From assembly GCA_020809705.1 (NCBI GenBank), contig CP085834.1, forward strand, positions 1,426,001-1,490,000: a stretch of DNA of 64,000 bases, given 5' to 3'. Origin of the DNA: Calonectria ilicicola. Its lineage: Eukaryota > Ascomycota > Sordariomycetes > Hypocreales > Nectriaceae. The notes below the pieces were generated by a model that saw only the letters and a list, made by a program, of their open reading frames with translations, did not search any database and had not been told where the DNA came from. Each line of letters starts with the position of its first letter. Within the stretch, counting starts at the first letter, position 1. Of the stretch, positions 33,799 through 45,407 are shown piece by piece. The position numbers and the translations under genes were made by a program.

Positions 33799-34652
33799 TT
33801 TGAGCCGAGGATGTGCAATTCTTAAATCGGCATATGAACGCAGCAAGTCTTGAGGTCGGGTTGGCTTTAAGGGTCACACGGCAGGTGCGCGATTTCTAAT
33901 TAATCTCTATCAAACTTGACGGTTGCCATGAGTATAGATTATAAATTTACGTCAGTACACATGAAACTATTCTCCTCATGGACCAGGTTTGCGACCTGCC
34001 GCCCACATCCCACATGCGATCTCAACGCGGCTCGGGACAATCCCACAAAAGATCGCGGGCCCATGTGAAAGCTAAAAGAATAGTGGCGTAATTAGCCGAT
34101 AGAGAAGCACTGATGCTTCTAGAGCCGACATGACCCCCTTGCAACAGCGCGTCAGGAACGGGAAGTGCTGAGTGCCGGCCGCGCGCGGAGCTCTCGGAAG
34201 CTAAACCCAAGCAGGGCTCCCTCATTACTCGTCGACTTCTCTTAAGCGAGCTCGCAGGCTAAACCGCTTTGGTACGCTCCTTGCGATCTGTGCGCTTCCC
34301 CACTCGTGCCAATTAAGCCTGAAACTTGAAGGCCCAAGGCACACGAGATGCTCGGTTGTGACATTTTCTAAAACTACAGACAGAACGGGCCGTGTGATAG
34401 CTCTGCGCTAGCGTTTGCATCAATGGTAGATTGAGCCCTGCCAAATGTTCAATATTCAGCCTCTGATTTCTGTCATTATCACAGAATAGATAAATGCATC
34501 CGGGCAGCAACGATATCAATGCCTGATCATTCAGCTTGAGCATTCAGCCTCAGTTTCTCAATACAACAACTTCTTATGGAATTTCTTTCATCTTGAATCA
34601 TCTCATCACTTCACAGCAACTATTAATATTACTTATCTTCAACTTTTACAGG
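33799..34652. promoter_or_regulatory. Divergent promoter between the membrane protein and P450-1
   Basis: An 854-base head-to-head region. It is GC-richer near 34000-34260. No gene or clear factor-binding palindrome seen. Confidence 0.4.
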
Positions 34653-36403
34653 ATGGCGTTGTTGTCGAAGCTGGTTCGCTTCCCCAGCCTGACGCTTTCT
34701 GCGTCAGTACAATCGCTGGTGGTCATCAAGTTTTTCTCTCAATATTTCGATCCCAAAGATATGTATGTCGTCGTGGCACTCATCTTCCTGGCCCACTACA
34801 CGTTTGGAGTTCTATACTGGGCACTCTTGTACCCCAAGCTCCTCAGCCCACTACGCCACATCCCTGGCCCTAAGGTAATAACGATATTTGGCTCTCCACA
34901 CTCTGTTTCTCTGTGGAGTCGGAATATGTACATAAATGCTAACTTTATGAATAGTCAATCATCAGCCCCGTGCATAAATCTTTGCTGGTCAAGGAAGGTC
35001 CCTCGGGCGATCTCTTTGTGCGAATTGCAAACCAATATCCGGACCAAGAGTTGATCGCGCTTAATGCACTTGGAGATGATATACTTGTCACAAGCCCCCG
35101 CCTTTTCGCTGAGCTTCTCGTCCACAAGAGCTATGACTTCTCTAAACCTCCCAAGATTAGCGCCTTCTTGCGTCGTATTTTGGGGGATGGTCTCATCATT
35201 GTTGAGGGAGACCAGCACAAGTTTCTGCGCAAAAACACCATGCCAGCATTTGCTTTCCGTCATATCAAGGATCTATATCCCATGATTTGGGGCAAAGCTG
35301 AAACCCTGACGAGTACTTTGAAGCGCACCATCGACAACGGCTCGTCTGTTATTGAGCTCGGTACATGGGCCAGCAGGGTGACCCTGGACATCATCGGCAT
35401 TGCTGGCTTGGGACGCAAATTCAACTCTGTGGAAAAGGAGGATGATCCTCTTCAAGTAGTCTACGAGGATCTCTTGGAGCCGTCGCCTGAGAAAATCCTA
35501 TTTTCCATGCTCCAGCTTGCCCTTGGATCCAGAATCGTGAGCCTGATTCCATGGAAGATGAACGCCCACTTCAACTATTTGACAGGTTCTCTCGAAAAGA
35601 TCTGTGGGCCCATGATTCAAGCCAAAAGAGATGCCATCATGGAGAAGGGAGATGATCATTTTGATGTTTTATCTCTTCTCATCAAATCCAACAATTTTTC
35701 AGATGAGGCGTTAAAAGACCAGCTTCTGACATTCCTTGCTGCAGGGTAAGTAAACGAAAATTAATCTGAGGCAACCAACGACACGCTAACACATTTTAAT
35801 AGACACGAAACAACAGCCTCGGCTCTTACATGGGCATGCTATCTACTTGCCAAAAATCCAGATCTGCAGAACAAATTGCGGGAAGAAGTTGATGAGCGAC
35901 TACCATCAGAACACGAGGTGGCTGATCTTGCCAACACACTCGAGCAGCTCCCATACCTCAACGGAATCATCCAGGAGACTCTACGTCTATACCCCACAGT
36001 TCCCTTGACAATCAGACAGGCTCTTCGTGATACACAGATTGGCGATCAATTCATCCCCAAGGATACCAAACTGGTGGTCCCCATCTGGATGATCAACCGA
36101 TCTCCCACTCTCTGGGGCCCAGATGCAGCTGAATTTCGACCTGAGCGTTGGATTTCTGAGGATGGAAAGCCGAAGCAGAATGCAGGCACCAGAAGCAATT
36201 ACGATTTCCTTACATTTTTGCATGGACCACGGAGCTGCATCGGCCAGGGCTTCGCCAAGGCCGAGATGCGATGTCTTCTCGCTGCCCTGGTCAAGTCATT
36301 TTCATGGGACTTGGCCATGGATGATTCAAAGGTGGTACCGCGGGGAGTTATCACTATTAAGCCAGAGAATGGCATGTACCTTCGAATTAGGCCTCGGGAT
36401 TAG
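34653..36403 (+). CDS. Cytochrome P450 monooxygenase 1
   Basis: Exons 34653-34874, 34955-35745 and 35803-36403 total 1614 nt, or 537 residues. An N-terminal membrane anchor (about 40-62) precedes the proline hinge HIPGPK. The I-helix oxygen-binding motif AGHETT lies near residue 337, split by intron 2. The ExxR motif is ETLR, and the haem loop FLHGPRSCIG is near 478-487. All hallmark residues are present, so the enzyme should be active and ER-anchored. Style resembles CYP4/CYP505-like fungal P450s that hydroxylate hydrophobic chains or terpenes. The substrate is unknown. Confidence 0.92.
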
Positions 36404-36928
36404 GAAGCGTGTACTTGAAATTTAATAAAAATAAATATGATTCCCTAGATTTTTGTCTGGTTGAGCCCTTGTAATTCGCCCCTTTGATAAGAAAAACAAG
36501 GTTTCCAACGAATATTTTAAACATTTCGTACGAAGGAACGTGCACAATTAATACAGGCCTTCGTAAAAGAGTAACAAATCGGGATGTTTTCAGATCACCC
36601 GCTCGGCAATTGTCCTCGGGCGACCCACAAATTGAGGAGCCGAAGCTATAATTTTCGGGAAGCAATTCTGGAGATGGCGGCTCCTCAATGCAGCAGGGTA
36701 ACATTTTGCGGGGCAAAAGCTACGGAAGAGCCCCAGTTATTGCGGAGGAGCCGACGGGATGACGAAATTCTGGAGAATAAGGAATGATGGGTGTTGCAGT
36801 ATTGAATAGGTAATGCTTCCAAAGGAGTAAATGCGTCGTAGTATAAAGAGAGCGGTCAGAATCACTAAGAGCTATGAATCCAACAACAGTTTCGCAGTGC
36901 GCACTGACATTGCTAATCGTACAACACC
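36404..36928. promoter_or_regulatory. Promoter region of P450-2
   Basis: About 525 bases between two tandem P450 genes. A TATAAAG box at 36842-36848 lies about 85 bases before the P450-2 start. No gene supported. Confidence 0.45.
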
Positions 36929-38855
36929 ATGGATTCAAAGCTCGCCAAAATGAGACTCCAAGACCTTGATTGGAAAGGTCATTTTGACAATGCTCGACAA
37001 TCAAAGCCAAGCTTAGCCGCGATCTTTGGCCTTGTCATGACATATGTCGCATTCTTATATCTTCGTGGTCTATATCGTGTCTACTTTCATCCTCTCAGCA
37101 AGTTTCCCGGACCACCAGAGGCAGCCAAATCAGATGATTGGTTCTACGAGGAATCTCGCAAAGGCTTCCCGGAACATACTTTTGAGAAATTGCATAGGAA
37201 ATACGGTAAGTACCAAGAATTTCTACAAAATTTCCGATCTTGCGTTATAGAAAGAAAGTTTTGATGATTGACAACTCAAAGGCACTAAAGCACTTCGAAT
37301 TGGCCCTAATTCATTGCACATCACCGACACTAGTTTGTACAAAGTCATTTACAGACAATCCAAGCCTTTCCCCAAGCATGAGCCGTTCTATCTTGGATTC
37401 AATGCCGCATCCCCCACACTCTTCACAGAAGTAGACCAAGAGAAACACAAGGAGCGACGCCGGATGCTAAACCCAATGTTTTCTCGTGCGGGCGTGTTGA
37501 AACTGGAGCCGCTGATCCGCCAAAAATTAACACTTCTTGAAACGAAAATTGAGCGGTTACTTGAGAAGCAAAACATCAACTTTTATAATGCCTTCCGGTA
37601 TATTCCTCCCCGTATACAAACGCGACAAGCATATTACTTGTACCGTCGGCTAACCATTTTTTAGTCTCCTGACAACTGATATTATTCTTCAATTAGCGTG
37701 TGGCGACACAGGCGGCATGATGGAGGAGGATCCAAACGGCTTCGGATCCCGCTTCCTTGAGGCGTTTGACTTCGCTGCACGAGGTCTAAGTACTATGCAA
37801 CAATATCCTAGCATCAGACGCACCATTCAACTTATTCCTACAAGCTTGACACGCATGATCAAGCCAGAAATCGGAGGCATTCTAGATTTGATCACGGTGA
37901 ATAATTCCTGTTAGCCCCAAGGATTGGCTTGAACACACGCTAACAAATGCTTGTAAATTAGTTTGCAGAAAATTCTCTCCAGAAATGGCGCTCTGTGCGT
38001 AAGCAAGAAAAGGACACTGGCTTGAAGCACCCACTTCTTTACGACACAATCTCCTCACTTTCCAGTGAAGCCATGATTTCCGAAGCTGTTGATTTGTTAG
38101 TGGCTGGATCTGATACCACTGCTGTGTCGCTCACCGTCGCCATTTGGGAAATTCTGGCCCATCCTGAGCTGAAGGAGAGACTCGTTAGCGAGCTGGACGC
38201 GGCAATCCCAGATAAGAACAACATGCCCCCATTGGAAAAACTGGAAAAGATTGATCTTTTAGTGAGTCACTTAAACAACCCTTTGGTATTCGATCTTACC
38301 TAATTTGTCAAGAATGCTTGTGTCAAGGAAGGAATCAGATTCGCTTCGGCTGTACCAGGAGGAATTCCACGGGTTGTTCCGGCTGACGAATCGCAACCGC
38401 TCATTGTTGATGGCCAAGTTATCCCACCCGGCGTATGACACCTTCTTCAATTGACGCCTTTCACGTACTAACCAGATACCAGACGGTCGTCTCGATGTCG
38501 GCACACACTATGCATAACAGCACCGACATTTGGGGTTCAGACGCGCGCTACTTCAACCCTGACCGCTGGCTAGCCCCGGATGCCAAGAGTTTGGATCAAT
38601 ACCAAGTCGCTTTTTCGAAAGGAGCGCGAATGTGCATTGGACAAAAGTAAGTTTCCATATGTGCACTAGATACATCTTGACATTAACACCTATGTACTCA
38701 GTCTCGTACCAGTTGAAATGACGCTTGTTATCGCGTCGCTGTTTCGCAAGTATGAGCTCAGCTATCCCGTGGGATTTACTCCCCCGCATCGCATCGATTT
38801 ATTTACATTGGAACTTGAAGGTGGCCTGCACCTGCAGGTCCGCCACCGTCAATAA
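36929..38855 (+). CDS. Cytochrome P450 monooxygenase 2
   Basis: Seven exons (36929-37205, 37282-37597, 37665-37896, 37962-38261, 38313-38432, 38483-38646, 38702-38855) total 1563 nt, or 520 residues. An N-terminal helix (LAAIFGLVMTYVAFLYLRGLY) anchors it. The I-helix motif is AGSDTT, ExxR is EGIR, and the haem loop FSKGARMCIG is near 459-468, split close behind by the last intron. The sequence around KALRIGPNSLHITD and AHTMHNSTDIWG resembles the trichodiene-oxygenase-like group, known for multistep terpene oxidation. All splice sites are GT-AG and no lesion was found. It converges on the dual-domain regulator. Confidence 0.9.
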
Positions 38856-39022
38856 TTGGCAATCGGTTGTCATGGGCTCTTTTTATGACATCATTGGGCA
38901 TGGTCTGTAATATTACAGAGAAAATATTGGGCTTCATTGTGCTGGAAGAATGGTTTCAATTTTGTGCTAAGCAAGTGATGTCAATCGCTTAACCCATTTT
39001 GCGGGTCATGTATTCTATGATA

Positions 39023-41704
39023 CTAAATCAAATAACTATCTTCGAATGCTTTTGAAAGACTTAACAAGCCACCAAGAAAAGGCTGAGAGATTAGCCAGCG
39101 CTTTCGCAATCCCAGCATATTTGATCCTTGGTGTATAGCCTTATGATAACTTCTTGGACCATGGAGATTGCCTATACTACTGACGAAAGGTCGCATGTGA
39201 CACCCGTCGCTTATCCATTCTTTCAAGGCAGCGTCGTTCAGCTCGCCATCAAGCCGTACTGTTGGAACTTCTGAACCTGCACCAAATTTATTACAGCTAG
39301 GCTGGCACCTCCCAAACGGCCCTCCTAGCGGGAATCCCAACGATGGATTACAGTATACCCAAAACACCAAGATGGATATCAACATTGCACCAGGCTCTTG
39401 ATATCCTTGTGATGAATTTGTGCGGAGATGGCCAAATAGCCTAGATGCATGAAAGATAGCTGCTCTAGCTTCGCTTCCATTTTTCAAGACCCAGGAAGAT
39501 AGCTGTTCGCGCGTGGTGCGGATATTGGTTGCAGTGGCTTGCCATCCTGCAAAAGTGAAAAGGTCGCGCAGACACACGCGAGACAGAAGTCCGATCAAGT
39601 GATAATATTGGAATGTTACCGAGCGTATAGGGTCCATACCTTGGCGATGTTCAGGATCCAGTAGATTCCACAGTTCTAGCTGAAATTCTGTTGGGTGGAT
39701 GGTGACTTTGTTTTTGGCGTTGACGGACGCTAAGCCTATACCCTGAGACCGTTTTAGAGATACGCGATCACGGTAGAGGCAAAACAGAATTATCAAGTAA
39801 GAAAACCCATCAAGGTCTTCGGGAATGGGGTTTAAATCATATAATGATTGCATCTCGTGTCTGAGAGTCGACGAGTCTGGCGTGTCTAGGATCAAACTTA
39901 AGATTTAAGACATCAAAGATTGCAACAGAAGGATGACTTACTATCCCACAACTTTTTCCATGCATTAGCAGTTGGTGCATTCCATAGATTTCGATGACAG
40001 GGCAGAGGAAGGTGTACCGAGTCTGTTGGGACTGTTGGTGGCAGATCGAGCAGCAAGGAATACTGACTATCGAAGAGCTGTAAATGGAAATTAGTATAAT
40101 GCCAAATGTCACCACATGGGTCTTTAATGAAAGAATTAAAAACTTTCCCAAGTTCCATAAGCTATGCGGCGAAGTAGTTCGCAGTCAATCCACCTCTTCC
40201 AAAGAGCATGATGATCTACACCTTCTGCCGTATTTGATCTTGACACATCGGGTGGATCCCAACAAGCTTCAAGACTGTTGTATACGAAATGAAGAGCACT
40301 TCTCGTCGCCTTGGACTTTTCAATCACCGCCTTATCATTAGTAAAGGCCATGCTAATGTGTCTGAGGATAGTGGCCTGGGCAAGCCACGGTTCAGTAGTT
40401 GACGATCCGCCATCAATCTTCAAAACGCGTTAGAATAGTGCCAGGTGTAATTTGCGAAGAGAAAAAAAACCTGTCGTGAAACGGCAAGGCCGACGATATT
40501 CCGCAAAAATATCGCACAGGATGTAGCTCCTGCTAGGTCAGAAAAGCGATGTCCATTTTCAGCTATCGCAAGGACTAGCTCTCGAGGGGCTGTGTTGGGA
40601 TCGAAGGTTGGTTTGTGGATGATGGGGATAATCTCATGTAAGTTCTCGAAGTAAAGTTGTATAAAAGCATTGAGCATCTCTCGTGGTGGAAGGCTGGCAT
40701 GATGGTGAAAGTGGATGGTGCTGTCCCCATGCTCGGTATGGAGCAACTCTACCCAAAGACGAATATCTCTGTAGCTTAATTCTGAAAGAGAAGGCACATG
40801 ACCAAAGTCTTCAACATCAGCATCGATTTCTTCAATAATTGATTGAACCCCAGCTTGGACGGGATTCAAGGCAGCTTCTGTGATGCTGAGTGGCAGCGTT
40901 TTGTTCCTGTCAATGGATGGCAAATTGAGTGAGCCAAAATTTAGCTGCGAAACTGGGTTTTCAGCAGTGGCAATGTCCAGCCAACTCTGCCAATTTAGGG
41001 CGCTGCCTAGGTCCTCTAACCCTGTCAAATCGGACGCAGAGAACAGCCAAGACGAATCGTTGACGCAATTTGGAACAGGATTTCCCTGAGAAAACTGACT
41101 AGGCGCGACGATTGTATTTTCTAGAACCGGCCCCAATAATTCAGCTGACAAAATCTCACCCGCATCGTCTGTGGTGTCGGCGGTTTGATGTTGAGAAAAA
41201 TCCCCGTTGCTTGGCGGCTGAGTGCTGGTCGACGTCGCGTTTTCCTCACTGGCAGGCGTGTTCGCTTGGCGAGTGCGACGAGGTAGATAATAACAGCTTC
41301 TCCCCTTATGTTCGCATCGCGCACACGGACGCGCACCATTACAGCGCTGCTTAGCCGACCGGCATGAGGAGCAAGCACTATCGCATCGATCACTCTGCGA
41401 TTTGATGTATGCTCGATTGGCATCCGGGTCCGACTCATGAATAGATAAGTGACGATAGAGTGTATCCCTGAAAAACCCGTCAATTAATATTGTCAGTTGG
41501 CGGGGCTTGGAGGGTGGCGTCAGGCTACTACCTTCGCGAGAAACGTCTGGTACACTTTGGACAGGCAAATCGTCTTTGTCCTTCGTGAAGCTGCATATGT
41601 CTCTTTAGGTGATCTTGACGCTGGAACACTCTCCCGCAAATTGCGCAGTCGCACTGCAGTGATGGCTCGTCCCCAGGGTTGTCCATTTCGTCGGTAGTCG
41701 CCAT
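39023..41704 (-). CDS. Dual C2H2 and Zn2Cys6 transcription factor with a GA splice donor
   Basis: Exons 41704-41532, 41467-40471, 40417-40148, 40077-39942 and 39885-39023 total 2439 nt, or 812 residues. Two C2H2 fingers come first (CAICGRVF...H...H and CPKCTRRFSR...H...H, both C-x2-C-x12-H-x3-H), then a Zn2Cys6 cluster (CSSCRSAKQRCNGARPC), a linker with acidic patches, and a fungal-specific regulatory domain (HEIIPIIHKPTF, then LLRRIAYGTW and LPCHRNLW). The third intron, needed to join GTW to LFDSQYS in phase, starts with GAAAGT at 40147-40142 instead of GTAAGT. If it is not spliced, a TAA follows within four codons and the protein ends near residue 483 with both DNA-binding domains kept. It could regulate either flanking cluster. 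Confidence 0.82.
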
Positions 41705-42730
41705 AATCTGGATTGAATCGAGATTGTAGCGCGATCTCCCAATGAGGCGGGCCGTAATTCAAATTTCGTAATTGCGGGATGCGGGGCCGGTGGAGGATCA
41801 TCATCGTAACATGTACGGAAAACACGACATCAGTGGCCGCGCACACGCACATAAACGACATAAATATCGGCAAGGGCCCCTATAACTAGCTCTATAATAT
41901 ATGGGCTAGTGCTTTTGTTCGAAGCCTAATTTACTAAGGATGCGCCTGACTGACTTGACAAGTGACCAGATGATCTAGCCACCATCACACAAAATCATGA
42001 CATTGACATCACCGGCGCAAAAGAAAGACAAGTAATGAAATATCCTCAAAATTGTATCAATTTATTGTTAAGACAAAAATTCCTTCATAAAAGAGCCACA
42101 TATTCGGATAAAGGAGAGAAGAAAAACGCGTCCACATCCCCACCTATGTGAACAGATCACTGCGGAGCCGAAGACAATATCGGCCCCTCATTCCGCTGAC
42201 GAAGCGGGCAGACCTGGAGGACAAAAGCTACTAGAGACCGAACCCTTCTCCAAATAGCACCACAGAAGGAAAAATAAAATAGCACTTGACTAACCGTAAA
42301 CTGTTGCCTTTGAAATTTTGAAAAGGTAAAATGATCCACGTGTCTCCTAATATCCATACCCTGGAATCTCACCAACATGAGCGATGTGATAACCACGTTT
42401 GTAGACAGTCTCGCCTAGGGCTGCGCTACTCGGAAATGTTTCAATAGAGCCCATGCCATCACTAATTATATCAATCAATTGAAATCAATCCAATATTGTG
42501 CACTTTATCGGTCTTTACGGCAAATGTCAGACACGGTCAATCCGCGGTGTAGGTTAGACTTACGACTACACCGCAAAAACCTACAACGGTTTTACCAGAC
42601 GGCACAACATCAGCCCAAGGATTATCAGGGCTAGTTATTGCCTCCGAAATTAGTCGAACTTTTTGCTGGAAGTTGGTCCAAATCTATCGATCGCCAAGTC
42701 AATTTTAGAGGTCATGATAGGGATAGGTTA
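41705..42730. other. Intergenic stretch with a small hairpin
   Basis: About 1 kb upstream of the dual-domain regulator and downstream of the F-box gene. A perfect 9-bp inverted repeat lies at 42544-42552 and 42566-42574 (GCGGTGTAG / CTACACCGC, 13-nt loop). No gene supported. Confidence 0.5.
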
Positions 42731-44730
42731 TTAACCTACCGTTATTCCGAAGTTTTTTGTATGCTCTGGAAGCACACGTATGTACGATATCATTTCACCC
42801 CCAGGGCCATTAATTTCAAGTGTAGTTAGTAAAAATATTCTAGGCTCATCATCATTAGCATGGTCATCAAGCGTGTCCCTCTTCGCAACCTCCCCAAACG
42901 ATTTATTGAGGGATGTGTCCGTGTAAATGAATTCGAGGCCTGTGAGATCGTCACGGCCCGTTCCCCAGGCAACAATCCGCACAAGTTTAGATAGATCCTC
43001 TCCGGTTTCACCACCAAACATCACAGTGGAATATATTGTATCCGGGTCCTGTATGTTTGAGTCAACTATGGAGTGATTCATTATGTTCGTATCAAAATGG
43101 AACCTGTCTTTTGGAATTGAGGGGCTCCAAAAGACTCGATTTGGAAAGGATGCGATGGGCCAATCTAGAGAGTCTGGCAAAGGAATGCTGAACCACACCA
43201 CCTTAAAAGCCTAGATATATTCATGTTAGGCTGTATGCTCCTTACTGACTGATGGGTTGGGAAGAGTGATGCCTCACATCAACACCTATTTGGATAGCGG
43301 TAACAGGGGCCAAAGGTTCGCCCACTAAGCGCCTTTTGGGAACCCCTATGTGGCTTCCTACCCATGGAGTTCTGTCTAAATCATCGGTTATTGCGGCAAT
43401 AGCTCTCAAGCCACTCTTTCGAAATGCCACGTGCCAACCCCAGATTGTACGACCGGCAGGAATAGGAAGATATGTCTCTCTATTCCTATGAATGTAGCCC
43501 ACTTCGAGGTCATTTTTGTTGTCGCGTTGCTGAAATCTCAATCCTGAAATGAAAGATTCATTCGCAAATTCAACAAAGGAGACAAAAACCCCTTGGATGC
43601 TTTCCGAAAGTTCGAGGGTGCGGATTCGCAAAGTCCTTGTACCGCAATCGAACGGTACGGTTGGTAATCTAAGGCCTCTGCTAGCAATACGCCACAGGCG
43701 ACCTTCAGGCTGGCCGAAACCACCTAGTTCAGTTGACGGTTCCCAGATAGAGGCTTCCGGATGGCCCGAACACGGTCTAGCCGCATACTGGAGTAGATTT
43801 CTGAACTTGATGGCAAGGTCCCATACGCGTCGCCGATTCTTTAATTTGTAGCCGCGGATTGGAATAACCGAATGGTACAAAGATTTCCACGATGATGGGT
43901 TCATATCCCGCACCTCGAAGAGGTGATGAAATGCATGGCCCTCCCAGAAGCGCGATTTCCAAAAGTACTCGCGTAGGGGAAGACTGGAAAATGTACGAGA
44001 AGCAGCCCTCAATGAGCGTACGTCCATGGATGGTAGAAACGACAATATCTCTTGGCATATTTCGGTCGGTAGTGACATGAAGCAATCCGCATCTCCATCC
44101 GGTTTGCGGTCATGGACTGTAATCTCTGGGTCTGGGGTGGAGAGTGGCCGGACTCGAAAATGTATTTCTAGAGGATTAGACAACAGTGAACCAGAAGGCC
44201 GCTGAGGGTAAAAGGGTTCGCCATCAATGAGGCTCTCGAGATCACGCTCCATGTAACCACCGTAGCTGTGACCCCAATTCAGCAATCCAGTACCCTGCAT
44301 GCATGGTACTGCCATGCACAAGGCCATGACATGATCCAGACGGGGCTCTGTAAGCTTGGTGAGGATTGTCCAGCATGCTGAATGGAAGCCAAAGCCCCAG
44401 AATGAGTGCTCGACTCTTGGGTGCGGGGTCATAGAGGTGTTCAACTTTATGCGCGTTAAACTGACGCCTTCGTCGTCGTGCCGCTTTTCCGGGTCTAGAG
44501 GAGCCTCAAATCTCCCACTTCTTCGGGTGACGCCAACCCCAGAGAGTCTTATTTTATCCCACTCGGTCCTTTTGGTATAGACTGACTGAAGTGAATACGC
44601 GATTTCTATTGAATGGGCGTGGAAGATGCGATGACTTACCGGCTCGAAACTCCTGAAGCCATTCAAATCTCACATTGCTCCGAAAAATATAGGCGCCGCA
44701 TAAGCAGCATGAAGTCCTACGCTCTGACAT
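42731..44730 (-). CDS. F-box protein of a fungal-specific type
   Basis: Exons 44730-44640, 44581-43278 and 43210-42731 total 1875 nt, or 624 residues. The start MSERRTSCCLCGAYIF carries a CxxC pair. The N-terminal third (SFWGFGFHSACWTILTKL, GLLNWGHSYGGYME) is the part typical of the fungal F-box proteins annotated with DUF7600. The F-box (CFMSLPTEICQEILSFLPSMDVRSLRAAS in parts) lies near 198-235. The C-terminal half is beta-rich with repeated glycine and aromatic residues (GGETGEDLSKLVR, LEINGPGGEMISYIRVL), resembling a lectin-like or jelly-roll substrate-binding fold. Probably an SCF adaptor; target unknown. No frame break. Confidence 0.8.
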
Positions 44731-45407
44731 GGTTCGTGATGTTGGCGCCCTAGCACCACGATGGGATCGATCACGTCGCGTCACAATTGAGAGAGAAAAT
44801 GCGCAGACGGCTGCACAATATTACAGGCAGAGAAGTGCAGGATCACGTGTACGAGGCTGAAACAAACCTGCATATCAGCAAGAGCTTCCTATTGGAGGTT
44901 TGAATGGGATCCTATGGACGGAGTAAATAAATGCAGCATAAAAAAATGGGGGGGGGGCAACATTAATTTTATGCATAGCTTTATCAGAACGAATATTGCT
45001 TTTGGGTGACCTTTGCTTTATCCTAGGATCTCATTGTTGCCGCATTGCGTCGTGCACGCCGCTTCGCAGTGACAAAACCATTAACAACTCTCGCCAAATT
45101 ATTCCACGGTGCAGCCGGTCAGGCAATCTGGGCGACGGAGCAACTGTCGGGCCGCTGTTTGCGACCTGCATGGTTGGTTCGCAATACCTGCAACATTATA
45201 CGACAAGGCGCCCAACGCCATAGCCTGGCTGTGTTTTTCGCAAATGTGATGTGCTGACGCTTCACTGGATAGACATCATTCTAGACATCAACGACTGCGG
45301 AGCCCAGCCTCCTGTAGCACATCGCCAACAACACCTGGACTTGGGGTATCACACGCCTCACTCTTTTGCGGATGCAGGTCTTGTCCAGAGGTGTGCATCC
45401 AGCAAAA
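44731..45407. other. Intergenic stretch
   Basis: About 680 bases between the F-box gene promoter and the ankyrin pseudogene. A poly-A/poly-G run lies near 44940. No gene seen. Confidence 0.5.
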
